This document shows positions 34,751-47,462 of a stretch of DNA of 64,000 nt, in pieces. The notes below the pieces were generated by a model. The model did no database searches. It was given only the letters and a program-made list of their open reading frames with translations, and was not told the DNA's origin. Where the stretch lies: the NCBI GenBank assembly GCA_033964015.1, contig CM066924.1:558001-622000 (forward strand), given 5' to 3'. The DNA is from Scolanthus callimorphus. Taxonomy: Eukaryota; Cnidaria; Anthozoa; Actiniaria; Edwardsiidae. Every line of letters begins with the position of its first letter. The stretch's first letter is position 1. A program made the translations under genes and the position numbers.

Positions 34751-36031
34751 AAGTGTCGTATGCCATTTTACGAGTGGCGTATTTCATGGAACTGAGGTGT
34801 GTGGGATTCGGCACCATTCTCGGTTTTAACTGCAACCTCGTGAAAGAGCAAATGAATAGTAAAACACGGACTTTCTCGTTACGCTGTGCGTGCGCGGGGC
34901 GCTTGGACAACCTGTTATAAACAAATGCGAGCTGGCGATCACAAATTGTAAGGAAAGTTGCAGTGTGAAATGCTGTGACCCAATAAAGGATATTTCCAGT
35001 AAATGTGTGTAGACAGTGCTTGCTGTCGAGGGACTTATTTTGCTGAGTGTGAATGGAAACTCGAGACCCAAACAAGACGCGCAAACAGGTGATAAAAGCG
35101 CGCACAGCGAATTTTCTCTTATATTTACTGATGTTCGCCAAATACGAGACTGCAAGCAGTCTTAATGTGTGATATATGGACCATATGGCAATATAATTTT
35201 ACGCCATAAAACCCACAATTACTGAAAAAATCATAGCGAGGAAATCCAATTAGTCGTGGGAAACCCCTTCATTAAAACCAGTTTAGCCTTTTCCGTCTTA
35301 TAAACGATGTTTAAATAAACTACGAAAGCCTTCGTTTGTCATTATCCCATTTGGTAACCAATATAAGCTTCAATAAAAGTGCATCTTTTTGGCATAACGA
35401 CATGACACGTTTACGGGACAATTTTATTTTATAGGCTAAATATTAAATATAGTGATCCACAAATAGTCAATAGTTTTATTTCCGCGTGAATTTGATATCA
35501 AACTATCGATTCTCGATGCGCTTAGACGAAGCACTCGATCTTATCAAACTGAGCGCTAAAGGGAGGTCAGAGGACGGGGGAAACAGTTCCGCTTCCTTGA
35601 CAGAATTCCCTATGGAGATTCGTAATTAAGATATTAGTGCTACAAACAGGCTTTTCCCATTATGAAAATTTGATTAAAATTAAATAATGTTGCAATTAAT
35701 GCTTGGCACGACACCTTAAAGAAAGAAAATTAATTTCCGTAGTGAAATAGAAAGGGCGAGAATTGAGAGAATTAAAATTATACACTTTACAACCTGAAAA
35801 CATGACAAAATCTAACGCCTTCGCAGTTACTAATGGAAAAGCTCTTAATTCAGACTATTAAATTGAGTACTTAAGAATAGTCTGTTGTCTCTATTTGTTT
35901 TTGATCAACTGAAAATTCTAATGTCTAATTCAAGGTTTTGCGTATTTTTCCTGTTTGTCAAAACGCAGTCAAGCTCAGAGCATATACAAAGTTCTTAGGA
36001 TATTTTTAATTAATTCAATTTCTAGACTAAT
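34751..36031. other. Intergenic, no gene seen
   Basis: This is AT-rich sequence between the LINE/MITE block and the single-C2 gene. I found no convincing exon, repeat array or RNA gene. Confidence 0.5.
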
Positions 36032-36037
36032 TTTATT
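36032..36037 (-). promoter_or_regulatory. Polyadenylation signal AATAAA for the single-C2 gene
   Basis: AATAAA on the minus strand lies about 20 bases after the stop codon of the TM-C2 gene. It supports that stop as the real end. Confidence 0.6.
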
Positions 36038-36056
36038 TTAATAAGTCTTAATACCT

Positions 36057-37126
36057 TCAGTAGGATAGTGGATTGACCCGTTTTATAATTTTCTCGAGGC
36101 GATTCGCTCGCAGTTCTGACAACGGCATGAAAACTTCGCCGATAACGTAAACATTGTCTTGAACATGATCGAAGTCAATGACAATAAAATGCGCAGTGCA
36201 TTCTCTCAACTTGTTATGCACAAACCCTGGAACAATAAAGGTCTCGTTGAATACTGGACTAACAGTCCTTGATACCTTCCTTGTCCACTGCCATTGCAGC
36301 ATTTCAGGAAGAATTCGCATTTTAACGCTGCAATTCGGCGGGCGAAGGAAACTTTCATCTGGCGTTGGGATCCCTGAGACTTGAATGACAGTGATATGCA
36401 ATTCCTTGCTTGCTGTGTCATAAAACAATGATAATTCCAAAATGCACGCTTGGGGTTCCCCGCTCTTGTTTCTAAGGAATTTCTCCGGACTATGGTGTAC
36501 TAAATCCGCTGGTAGCTGGCCCATATGCGAAGGCAAACTTCGCTGTTTCAGAAGTGGTTTCTTTGGTTTGAGTGGTGAAATTTCTGATGACACTTCAGCT
36601 AGCTCTGCAATGGTTTCTCCCGCTTCGCTATTTTCTTCTTCGTCAATTGCCTCCATTGCTTTATAATCATACGGTTCAGTGACTCGCACTCTCTCTGTGT
36701 CATCTTCTTGCGAGCTCTCATCGCTTTCTGGGGCGTCATCCTCCTCTTTCTTGCTGAGTCTATATATCTTGGGTTGTATTGGTATTGGTCTAGTGTGTGA
36801 AGGGGGCAAGAAACCATCGCTCGCAGCAGTATAATATTCTATCGTGCGCCGTCGTGAATCTGTCGTGTCATAGCTTTTAGATCTCCTTCTATAGCAGAGA
36901 AACGTCACTAGTACAACTATAGCACCTCCAAGAAACCCAAGAACAGCTCCTAGAATTATTCCAAGCGTGTTCGAATCCTGAAATAATAAACACAGTCAAA
37001 TTTGAACTCAAATTCAAACGATATATGCAAACTCACGCTAAATTTAAAGCTCAAACATGAGCAGCAGAAGGTCAAACGAGAACCGCGAAAAGAACTACAG
37101 AAAACTTGACAACTACTCACCGCCAT
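36057..37126 (-). CDS. Membrane-anchored single-C2 protein (synaptotagmin-like), 308 aa
   Basis: The first coding exon is just ATG GCG (37121-37126) with a GTGAGT donor; the second is 36057-36977, ending in TGA. The protein starts MADSNTLG, followed by a TM helix at about residues 6-30 (GIILGAVLGFLGGAIVVLV). Then come a basic stop-transfer (YRRRSKS), an acidic linker (KKEEDDAPESDESSQEDD), and one C2 domain from ILELSLFYDTASKELHITVI to EVFMPLSELRANRLEK. The third calcium loop keeps IDFDHVQDN, but the loop expected to read DPYVK reads NCSVKM. The layout (tiny first exon, TM, linker, C2) matches the 435-residue gene at 20503-25837 on the same strand, so it is a paralogue lacking the C2B exons. 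I see no C2B-like exon downstream and a poly(A) signal follows. Confidence 0.85.
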
Positions 37127-39380
37127 TTGAAATTAACTGTAATTCATGTTTCCCGCTCTTCGCGTTATCAACAACTGGAGTTTCATGTTCTGAGGAGCCA
37201 AAATAATGCAATTTGATATGCCGTCTTGCGCGCTCCCACTCGAGTGCTGACGACACCATACAAGTGAATACTTGAGCCCCCGCGGGATAAGGCTTCACGC
37301 ATGCTAATCAACCACTTGATCCCCAAAAAATAATGAGTGTTTATCAGAAAATTACTCGTGCGGAACTCTAGCTGTGAATGCATGGAGTTTCTATGCTTGA
37401 TTCTTTACAAAAAGTTCCCGAAAATCGGAGTGTTTGTAGCCCGGTTAATATTGCATAAAAGTATACGGATATAAACAAAATGGAGCGCCTTTTTCAGTGC
37501 TGAAATCTTAGCGTGTTTTGCAAACAAACTTACTTTTTGAATGTGTATTAATTTTTCATAAGATTTTATTGACTCAGTAGGTATGCAAAAGTCAAGAAGG
37601 AATTCATTTGATTTGGTTGATAAAATATGATTAATTTTGGGAACATATTCTGCACTTTTGGAATTACATAACCCTTTTGAAAAGGACAATATAACGCCTT
37701 GATTGAAAAAACAATAGTTTGTATTGGTGATTCAGTTTCACGAATTTTCTTTAACCAGTGAATGGCCCATTCTAATAGCTCCACGCGTTTGTTTTAGTGT
37801 CCAAGATTATAATACAGATCAATGTTCATAAAGTTTATTCAGTAATAAATGGTATATTCAGTAAATAATACTTTTGTCAGTCTTTCAGCACAAAACACTA
37901 AGCAGGCCTAAACCCGTAGAGTCACACAAGTAAGAGTTATACACCTATTTTCAGAAAAGACAGTGAAAAGTTTCAATGCAAAGCTGCCAGTTGTAGGCCG
38001 CGGTGTGTCATGGGAGAAACTAGGACAAACTTTCTTCTCACTTGTTCTTCGAACTCGAAGAGCAAGTGACTCTGAACGATTTATTGTGATCTATTGTGAT
38101 CGAGGCCGACGACGAAGAGGAGGAAACCACTGTTTGCAGAGTAACAACTTGGCGAAACAGGGCAAGAATCTGTTTGGCTCATTTAACTGGCGGAACAGCA
38201 AACCCAAAAACAAATTGCAGCGATTTTAGCTGTAAAATGTTTAAATTAATTTATTTTCTATTACAAAAACGCCTGTTTGAGTGATATTCTATAGGTATTT
38301 CTCGAGCATGGTGTTGCTGCCCGAAGCAAGGAATGGACGCGCAACGAGAAATACTAATTAAAATGGCGTTTTTAAAGTTTTGTTTAAACAGTTAAAGGGA
38401 CAGCAGATCGAAGTTTCAGAACACTGGTTTTGTGACTTAACATTGCAACTAATTCTACTCGGCAAAACTGGAGCAGCTTACCTCCCCCCCCCTCTTTTGT
38501 TATCCATATGCGCATAGATGGAAGGGATATTTTAGAAACCGGATCCTTTGTAAACGAAGTTTGGATAATCAAGGCTAAACGTTATGCCCTTTTAAAAAAT
38601 CCCAAGGTATTTCTATATCAAACAAATTTAAAAACAGCTCTGGCCCTGCAGCAAGAAAAAGACGCTAATTAATCTTTCATGGGTATAAGTTAGACCGGAA
38701 CGATGTAAACAGTTTGTTTTATCCAATGACTCGATGTGCCTTATGTTTACTTAAGGCCGGTTCACACTTGGGATTTTTGTTGCATTTGTCGACGCGAGTT
38801 TTCTCACGCGAGTTGCAATTCCAACTCTCTAGTGTAAACGAGATGCAAATCCGGTGCGATTTCTGTGCTCTCTTTTCTTCAACGCATCAAATTGCAAAGA
38901 GTTTCGAACATGTTTGAAAACTCCGCGAAATCACGCGACAAATCAGTGTCTGGTATTTTTTTATTTTCCTTTCAACTAGGCACTAGCTATCTCTTTTGTA
39001 AAAGAAATTTACTATTACAGTGTCTAACTCGAAAACTTCATCGTTAGTTTAGGCACTAGTTATCTCCATGAATTGGGACGCGACATTAAATCTCCATGGA
39101 CACCTCGTTTTCGTGAAAATACAGCTATTTCAAAAAATGTTGTCGGAAGCCGTACGCGCCCAGACCGCAAAGTTGTCTGGGTAGGAGGTCTTCAATCGGC
39201 TCACTACTTAAGTGCGACGCTTATGAACCACTCGAGACATTACTAGCTTGAAGCAAAGCTCTCTTTCGTAGAATTCTGCACTCAGATCAGTGAGGTATCA
39301 TCAAAATAGGATATTTAGTTTCTACCCATACTGCTTTTCAGTCTGGGCGCGTAGGCTTAGCGCTCACAGGACCGACAACC
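37127..39380. other. Intergenic, no gene seen
   Basis: It contains a half MITE at about 38140-38205 (GGCGGAACAGCA end) and a half of the CGTTCACAC-type element near 38755-38880. There is a short inverted pair GCGCCCAGACCGCAAAG / CAGTCTGGGCGCG at about 39149-39165 and 39340-39352. The frames at 37405-37784 are AT-rich and not recognisable. Confidence 0.5.
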
Positions 39381-39386
39381 TTTATT
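39381..39386 (-). promoter_or_regulatory. Polyadenylation signal AATAAA for the large C2 gene
   Basis: TTTCAATAAAGGTTG on the minus strand lies about 31 bases beyond the TAG stop at 39417-39419. Confidence 0.6.
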
Positions 39387-39416
39387 GAAACAGCTGTATG
39401 CCTAGATTCTAGAGCA

Positions 39417-42400
39417 CTACAATTCGTTTGCTAACGAATTCAGCGAACACACGAGTTTGATTTTATCGCGTGTGCGCAGACCAGATAAGGGAACATCTGC
39501 TACTGCGCATGCTTTTCTACTACAACTGCTGACCAGTACAAGCCGAAGCGTCGAATCTTTCAACTCGCTTGTCTTCAAGCCGGATAGAACAACAAGGTCA
39601 TTAAATAGCGCATGCGTTTCAGATTTTACAGATTTTGTCTTCGTCCATCTGGTTTTGTCCGGCAACAGGTATAACTCTAGGTGGATATTTTTCGCGCTTT
39701 CAAAGTCCAGCTTCAGATCAACGGTATCCAGTACCGTCACATACAGAGTTGGGCACCCTGTGGTGACGGAATCGTAAAACAAACAAATCTTTAGCTTTCC
39801 TAATTCCGCTCGTCCGTTGCTTGGCAACGAATCATCACAGACAGATCTGCTTCTCTTTTGCGCGAGGTCTACTTTAAGGTTTTCCTCATTGATCTGATCG
39901 CCTCTTTTGTCCCGTTTAGTGCTTTCAAAAGCCCAGACAAGGTCGCGGAATTTTTCCCAAGGCTCAAAATCGGGCTTATGCTATTCCTACTCAAAGATCT
40001 TTCTTCCTTATTCTTGGTTTCATCAAGATCTCTAGGGTACTGCTTCGATAGGATTGGACATTTTCTAACTTATCGTAGTTTATAACATTGCTTCCCGCCT
40101 CTCCACGAGCGCTATCAATGACCAATCGGTCGTTAGTTCTGCTGCCCCTGGAATCCCTGCGTGAGTTGCTTTGTACTGACTTTGAACTCATTAAAGCTTC
40201 AGAAGTAACTGGGCGATTTTTTTTCTCCTCAAGGGAAGCGCGTGTGCTTTCTAAAACTGCCACATCCAACTCTTGCTCATCTAAACATTCCGCCATCGCG
40301 TAATTTTTACCTCGGTTAGGGTTTTTACTTTTAAGCTCTTTGTTACTCTGCGAGTCCAATAGAATTTTCCTGATTTTCTTGAGATCTATATCCTTCAAGC
40401 TTTTTACCGCCTTCGCGCTATCAAAGCTTTTGTTCCTCGACTCATTTGGCGCCTGCTCAAGATGGTATTCAGATTCTTTTCGTGCACCCTTAAATGCTTC
40501 GCTGGCAGATTTTGAAAGCTTCATTTTCATAATCCTCTTTATGCCCTTAGATTGTCCCAAATGCTTTTTTCTATGTTCGAACTCCTTGGAGTGCCGGCAT
40601 AGCTCGGCAGTTTCTTCTTTATCTGTCATAACCGCCATGCTAAGTGTCACGCTTGATGTGCCCGCGTTACTTGCACTGTCTCCTGTTTCTTCAAACAATC
40701 CATTGACGTCACGCAAGGTGCCTGGTGCTCTGCCACGCAACGTTCCCTCCGTGATGTCACGTTCGCTATAATGCAACATGTCGCGCGACGCTTTAGGTAA
40801 GATGTCACGCTTTTTGTCACGTGGGCTGTCACACAATGTTTCATGTGTGCAGTCACGCTTACGGTCACACAATTTGTCGAGCGTGCTTTCAGAGTTGCTC
40901 TCAAGCAAAGAGTCTCGTGAAATGTCACATTTCTTGTTCGACCTAGCGTGACAGACAGCGTCGCCTTTAACGTCACGTAAGTCATCACGCAATTTGTTTC
41001 CATAGCAATTAGTAACGCTATTTCGCGCATCTTGCGAGTGGTGTCCACGTAGCTCAAAACAACCCAGGTCTATTTGGCCGTCACCGTTAACACATGTTTC
41101 TTCCTTTCCGCGCGCTCTGCGCCTCCCTCGTATGTTACGCCTAAATCTAGACCGCCATTCACGCAACTCTGAATCCTCCATCGATCTATCGTCGTTACTG
41201 CAATCGCATAGCTCGTGCTCTCTAACATTCGTGTCTCGTATAGAATCCAAACTCTGGCATGGCCGTTCTGAACACACTGATTCACGACCAGCCTGTATAG
41301 CGCCATCAGCATCTATTCTAAGGAGATGCGCCTCTTTTTCAAATCCAGAATTGTGCGCAACTTCTCTATATTTAGCCCCGATATGATTCCCTTGCAGCTC
41401 TCCCTTGCTCGCTCCTCGCGTATCAACAAATTCACTCCTTTCTCTGTCCCTATTACCAGCATCATTTATGCTCTTTGTAGAAATATCCACTCCCGGTTTC
41501 GGCCGTAGCTTTTTGTCGGATACCCTAGACCGCTTGCACCTCGGGAGATCTCAGAAACTCCAAACGTGCTCGCACCTCTTGGGACCGCGTCCGCCGCAAG
41601 TGCGCTGGCGCCGCGCAAAGTATCACTCATCCCGAATGTACTCGCACCTCTCGTTGCTGCGTCCGCCGCAAATTCGCTAGCGCCACGCGAAGTACCACTC
41701 ATTCCGAATGTACTTGCACCTCTCGTTGCCGCGTCCGCCGCAAATGCGCTGGCGCCGCGCAAAGTATCACTCATTCCGAATGTACTCGCACCCCGCGTTA
41801 CCGTGTCACGCTCTGAGGTAACGCAACGTTCCTCCAAGATACTTACACCGCGTTCTGTACCCGCAATAGAAGTCGCTCTTAATATCTCTGACCCGTTGAC
41901 ATTATCTTTCGAATCTTGCGTGTGATTAAATACCTTTTCTACTCTGCAGTGCGCGTCGCATTCAACTCCGTGGATGCAAAACGAAGAAGGCGCGCGCTCT
42001 GTTTCAAGACGACTAAGTCTTCCACCTTTAGCTTGACGATGTACAAGAGCTCTTGTTCTCGGTTTAACGCATTCGCTCTCTTCTTCAACTCTTTTAGACC
42101 CCGTACTAGGAGCACAATCATGGCGACTGTCCCCCTCGCCTTGTCTAGCAATAGTTTTTCTGTTCCTTACTGGTAATAACCTGTTCAAAATTTCTATCTT
42201 GTCTTCCCTCGTGAGTGTACGTCGCCTTTTCCAGATAAACTCCGCGTCCTTGTTAGTGCCTCTGATGACGTCAGCACCTTCCCTGACGTCATTAATATCT
42301 CTCGTGTTGTCACTTTCCTTTGCGACGTCACTTCCGCATGCAGCATTACTTCTGCCAGTGACATCATGGCAGTCATTTACGTCAGCGAGCCATCGCTCTA

Positions 42401-43597
42401 TCGTAAACTGATGCATAGGGCTGCTGGCTACGTTACTGCTCTCCTTATCGTGAATTACTTCATTTCTGGAGACCACACCTTCCGGTCTCTCAGGTGAACT
42501 CTCGCACCCACACGCGCATTTATGATTTCCCTTAGAATCTACAACTGGCCGTTTTCGTGTTAAACGTTTTGTCTTTCTTCTACGTTCTGGACGCGTTAGT
42601 TCCGTATGTTCCGCATGAGAGTTACAATCCAAAGCCGTTTCTTTAGAATTTGCACAGCATTTACATTCCTTCTGATACAAGCTCCTCGGCGCGCACTCGT
42701 TTCTTAGAACGCTAAGCCGACCCCCAACATGCACGACGTTTGCATTATCGTCACCGCGCATGTCCAAAGATGAATTCCTGTCGGCAACACGATGATTTCC
42801 AGCAGTAGAAGGAGGAAGTCTACCGGCGCGTTCCGACTGATTCAAGCTATCACTTGCAAAGCTGCAAATTGAGCGCCCAACTCCGCTAGTGCTTGGAGCT
42901 CGCGGCATCTCTTCGTGTGCTGGATTATTCCCAGCGTCTTCAGTTTCCATATTAAAGTCTCGTGATGGTTCCTTCTCAGGAACGATTTCGTCTTCTTCGA
43001 GGTTTACGCCACCGCATTTTTCATTTGTTTCATTGCTGTCCTCGTTACCGCTTTCTGCACTCCCCTCACTTCGTTCGTTCTTATCAACTTCCTTTTCATC
43101 ATCCATTTCGTCCACAACACGAGTTTCCATGGTAACCTCATGTGTTTCCATGGTAACTTCATGAATTGGACTCAGTCCTTTATCTTCCGTCTGACAGGAC
43201 GCCTTCTCGCCATATATGGTCATAGCCTCTATGCGCATGCCTGTAAGACCGCTGAAAGGTAAATACTGCGGGAGGTTTGCATAACTTTCTTTCACAGCAT
43301 CCACAACATCGTTGTTTTCTTGCTGCAAAACTTGCGAGACTCGGGGATGTACAGGATCTGGTAGAAATGCCGAGAAGTCAAGCTTGTCACGTTGGTTATC
43401 GTTGCGTGACACCTTGTCGTCGCGTGACAGTAGCTTGCAGCAGGCGGAAGCAGATGCGAGTAAAATCCCGCCAAATAGAAGCATGAGGAGGGCGCCAATG
43501 ACGGGAAAAATAAGTGTGGACACATCGCTTGTTGTCGGGCCTTGTAGCTCTTGGTTGAAATCAATGCGGGCTTCGGATTGTTGCTTTTCAAAAAATC
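39417..43597 (-). CDS. Large TM protein with long disordered repeats and terminal C2-like domain, about 1,390 aa
   Basis: One exon begins at a good acceptor (TTATTTGTTTTCAG, 43598) in phase 1 and runs to a stop at 39417-39419. Shortly after the start there is a TM helix (LIFPVIGALLMLLFGGILLA) and Cys residues. Then follow more than 1,000 residues rich in Glu, Asp, Arg and Ser. A 24-residue repeat with RGASTFGMSDTLRGASAFAA lies at 41550-41800 and CDSPRD-type repeats at about 40740-40990. The last 120 residues (KLKICLFYDSVTTGCPTLYV ...) have the layout of a C2 domain with no calcium-binding aspartates. The frame changes three times, each fitting one missing A in an A-run (41510-41514, 40061-40064, 39905-39908); with three added bases the exon is a whole number of codons. 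TM-first, C2-last and its position suggest a distant paralogue of the two neighbouring C2 genes. The function is unknown. Confidence 0.7.
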
Positions 43598-43812
43598 CTG
43601 AAAACAAATAATGCAAAACAACTTTTGTTAGCATATTTACCATAATGGACACAGACAGAAAGACTTATTTGGCACTTTATACAAAAACAGTACATACGTG
43701 TTGGTCCAAATAATGTGATAAAACGCACACTATTTACATATTATACTTAGAAGCACTTAACCTTAATTATTGTAATATTTTGGATCTTTTGCTGAAGCAA
43801 TCAAAGACAAAT

Positions 43813-44001
43813 TTAGCTACGCCGTTTCCATTTTTTTTTGGGCGCTATCATATCGGTAAAATTGTTTGTGTATTTGCCAATTTTCTGAGAAATCTCATTT
43901 CGGAGATCTGCGTACAAAGGGCATACGATCAAAAAGTGGCGTTCGTCCTCCATTTCCTCCAATAATGGGCAGCAGCACTTAAAATTCGAAACCCCCTCCA
44001 C
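43813..44001 (-). pseudogene. Fragment of a LINE ORF2 C-terminus
   Basis: FKCCCPLLEEMEDERHFLIV followed by CPLYADLRNEI shows the Cys, Cys, His, Cys spacing seen at the tail of many non-LTR polymerases. Only about 60 residues remain, with nothing of the polymerase domain upstream. Confidence 0.55.
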
Positions 44002-44891
44002 CCCCTGTTGAGGACACCTGCGTCAAATGCCCACCCTGGAATTTCTGGGATGCACCCACCCACCCTGGAATTCCAGTCAATTTCTTCATTAGCACCCTGG
44101 AGTCTCATAACAGTGTTTAGCCACCAGTCAATCGAAAATCACCTTTTGACACAAAATACTTGCCACCAGCAAGATCCGATCGGATGGCTACAGCGCATGC
44201 GCCTTAAGCTTGACAATTGATCGCATCAGAACCAGAAATTATGGAAGCAAAAAACACCGGGAAACAAGACACAAAATAATATGAAAATTCTGACAAATAA
44301 ACATAATAAAACCGCAGTCTAAAATACATTGTGTTTTACTGCAAAAGAATAAACTCGCAGACTAGAGTTTGTGTCCATTACACTTCAAAAACTTTATAAT
44401 CAGTATTGTTTTTATGAAAAATTGTAGGGTGGGGCTACCAAAAGTAAAACTTCGGTATACAAACAATATATTTTGCCTTCGAAAATTAGAAATGGAGAAG
44501 AACCATAAAAAACTGTAGTAAAAGAGGCGAAATTATATCTGAATGTCATAATTATATACTTAGGTGGGACGCTTATCCAATACGTTTTTCGCTGCTATTT
44601 ATGCATTTTCGTTTACCAACGCAAATAGTGAAAGTCTTACTATATAAACTCGAGTATCGGCTTTGCCGCAATCAATTAAAATTAAAGAAGAAGCAAGTAT
44701 ACCACCAAAAAATACATCACAATCGCCGCTAGTGTTTAGTTGTGCGAGAAAGAGCACCAAGAAGCACCCCAGAAGCCTTATCTAGCGCCCATGGCGTCCA
44801 AACAAATTGGTCTCAATATGTTATGTGGTGAGAGATTCTAAATTCAATTCATACTCTCTTTCATTAAATAACCACTTACTTGCTAGCTTAC

Positions 44892-45465
44892 TGCCTCTGT
44901 TCTCCCAAACCGACGAGTTTTCCATTCCATTGGGCGAGATTCTGTGAAGTTTCAAGGGTTTTTTCTTGTGTGTTCCCAGCCGAGTCGCTGCCCAACACTT
45001 GTAGCACGAAAGCGCGGGAAAATGTGCAACCACGTGACCGTGATTGAAAGCAAGAGTAAAAAAACCGTCTCCACGAGACACAATAGGCTTTTCCACATTG
45101 TGTTGTCAAGGTGTCACAAAATTTCTTAAAAGTTGCTCGAGAAGTTAAAAGCTACTATTTTCTAGAGTTGTCTAAATTCCTTCAAACATTTGCGGCATAT
45201 TGTGGAATACTGAAAGTCACGTGCAACTGTAAATTTAGCTTCCCTTCTCGGTTAGGAACACTTCTACAATCTCCAGAATATATTAACAGCTGGGGGAACT
45301 ATGACTTGCGCAACAAATGTACCTAAGCGCGTCCGAATGTGAATCTAAGATGTACCGACGAATCCAATGTCGAATCAATCGCAGAACTTGTTCGAGGGCT
45401 TCCAGGATAGCCGAAGACTCTCCGAAGATGTCTCGAACGTTGCTCGAGTTAAGAAAAGTTGCCAT
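44892..45465 (-). CDS. Candidate 5' exons of the large TM-C2 gene
   Basis: 45323-45465 starts with ATG in good context (ACAAAATGGCA), encodes MATFLNSSNVRDIFGESSAI... and ends at a GT donor in phase 2. A second piece ending at 44892 (donor GGCA/GTAAGC, phase 1) encodes ISPNGMENSSVWENRG; entering it at an AG near 44946 fits phase 2. Its exit phase fits the 43597 acceptor, giving NRG-RFFEKQQSEAR. The chain is consistent, but the middle acceptor has a poor pyrimidine tract and an out-of-frame ATG lies 5 bases upstream of the in-frame one, so it is tentative. Confidence 0.35.
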
Positions 45466-45676
45466 TTTGTCAAAAGCCGCCGACAAGTTGCAGTACAACT
45501 TATGAACAAGGCCTAATAAGACACAATCTGCAGATCATTGTAGGTAAAACGATCACCTTTAACGTCAAGTACATTTGAAAAAAAAAACCGTCTGAGTCCG
45601 TCCAGAATGATCAAGATGACTAAATAGTGTCATGTTACAAGAAAATATTGAATCTACAATGTAGCAAAACACTGCT

Positions 45677-47170
45677 ACATGGGGGGGGGGGGGGGGGGGG
45701 GGATATTCCAGATGACAACCATCGCTCTGCTGCACATTCTCTAAACGTCTCCGCTGGTAGAAACAATTGCATTCAAATTTGTTTTGAAAACGTTTTGTAT
45801 TATTTGAAGCGGGTCATTGAATCCGTACAATTATTCGAAAATAGATGCTAATATCTTCGGCAAATGTCCCTTCATTCGTAACAAATCATTTACCGTAAAC
45901 GAGGTCTAAACGGCTCATGGAAATTTTCAAATGTGTCCTTTCAACAAGCCCAGATCAAATCACAGATTATCTGTTTAAACTCTCGTTCTCCTGAGACAAA
46001 AACCCACCAGCCGGGAGTAGAGCCGGTGGTCCATTACGTCACAAATGTTACCGGCAGAGCAATTTAGCGGCGCGGCGAGGATGCTGTCGTTCAGTTGAAA
46101 ATACATGACACAAACATTTAATTTACGTTGGATTAATGGGAGTGAAACTAGCTATGAAGCCCATATGACATGGCATTGCCACTACAATTCAAAGGTATGA
46201 GGCCATAGGGTTAAAATAAGTTACAGTTTGCCCAAACCGTAATGTAATTTGTTGGAATATCCTCACGTTGAATTCATTGTTTTGTAAAATGAACAACGGA
46301 TGTTGGAAGCTGCTAGGCTGAACTCCGCCTTCAAAACTGTTAGATAATAAGCTAAACGATGAGGAATTAGGAAATAATCCATTTAGCAACAAGAACGATT
46401 AAGTTTTAGAAATTACATTTGGTTTCTCTCATGATTTCCTCGTGTTAGCTCGGGTAACAATCTTTTGTTAAAACTCAAAACAAAACAGAGTTAGCTGTCT
46501 TTTTGTCTTGAGCTAAACAACCAGTCCTTCAATGTAAAAACATTTACATAAAGTTATTTCATTTTTTGCTTCTATAAATCTTCGCTCAAGAGCTTTTTGA
46601 GCGAAGACTTATAGAAGCAAAAATGAAATAACTTTTTTAACCGTCTAAAAGGTAATATGAAGCGGTTTTCAAATTAGCGTTGAGTGGTATTTTGCATGCA
46701 AATTCTGGCGCCAAATTTTCAATACCAACGAATATCAAATGTTGATAAATGAAACTTGGAAGTTAGGGCACATAGGTCAGCAATCTAATCTTTCACTACG
46801 AGATAAACAAGTTTTATTAAAACAATTTCTTTGGATTGAGTAGCATAGGAAGGCGTTTGGATAGCATTAAAATTCCAAAGAATCAGTCCTCTAACAAGAA
46901 AATAAAAAATCCTAAACTTTCACAAACAAAAACAGACGATGCATGAAAATCTCGTTGCTGCCGATATTGGTGTTGAAAGCAAGTTATGTAAAGTGTCACA
47001 CAAACAATTAACACCATCCTAGATAACAAAAAAAACCGTTTGAAACATCTTGAACTTTCCTTAAAAAGCACAATATGGAAATTGGTCTTTTGGCTGTTGT
47101 TCGGTGGTCACTCAAGCAAATAACTGCTTTATTTTAATTCCGGACTTCAACGTCTAAATACCAAAAGCAA
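45677..47170. other. Intergenic with poly-G tract and a perfect small hairpin
   Basis: A run of about 23 G lies at 45680-45702. At 46553-46632, GTTATTTCATTTTTTGCTTC and GAAGCAAAAATGAAATAAC form the arms of an almost perfect 80-bp hairpin, probably a tiny MITE. I see no gene. Confidence 0.55.
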
Positions 47171-47189
47171 CGTGATAGGTGATCGGCTT

Positions 47190-47385
47190 AGCTAGTCGAA
47201 CGCCGTTCGGTATCGATTTCAATCGAACGATTGGGACTCGATTGAGTTCGATTAACGAAAGCTCGATTTTGATAGGATGTGGCAAAACTTTCCAATATTC
47301 GATTGAGTTCGGTAATCGAACTCAACATAATTTTTTGTTCGATTGTGTTCGATTACCGAACCCAATCAACGATAGGAGCTCAGAA
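47190..47385. repeat. Clustered TCGATT / AATCGA inverted motifs
   Basis: TCGATTGAGTTCGGTAATCG, CGATTGTGTTCGATTACCG and related forms recur five to six times in both orientations, so the block can fold on itself in several ways. No coding frame stands out. Confidence 0.5.
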
Positions 47386-47462
47386 TAATAAACTTGAATG
47401 GTTACAGCTTATAATATTCATTTACACGATATTTCGGTCAGCCAGTAACGAACTTCAGGTAA

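Noticed and set aside
37405..37784. Overlapping minus-strand frames of 72 and 94 codons
   Set aside because: AT-rich, start mostly at non-ATG codons, no motif, no splice context.
39457..43611. Plus-strand and alternative-frame ORFs opposite the large C2 gene
   Set aside because: They are antisense shadows; the minus-strand frame has a TM segment, a C2-like end and a poly(A) signal.
45680..45702. Poly-G tract as a regulatory quadruplex
   Set aside because: It is a pure homopolymer without a nearby gene start; similar G/C runs occur in several repeats here and their length may be unreliable.
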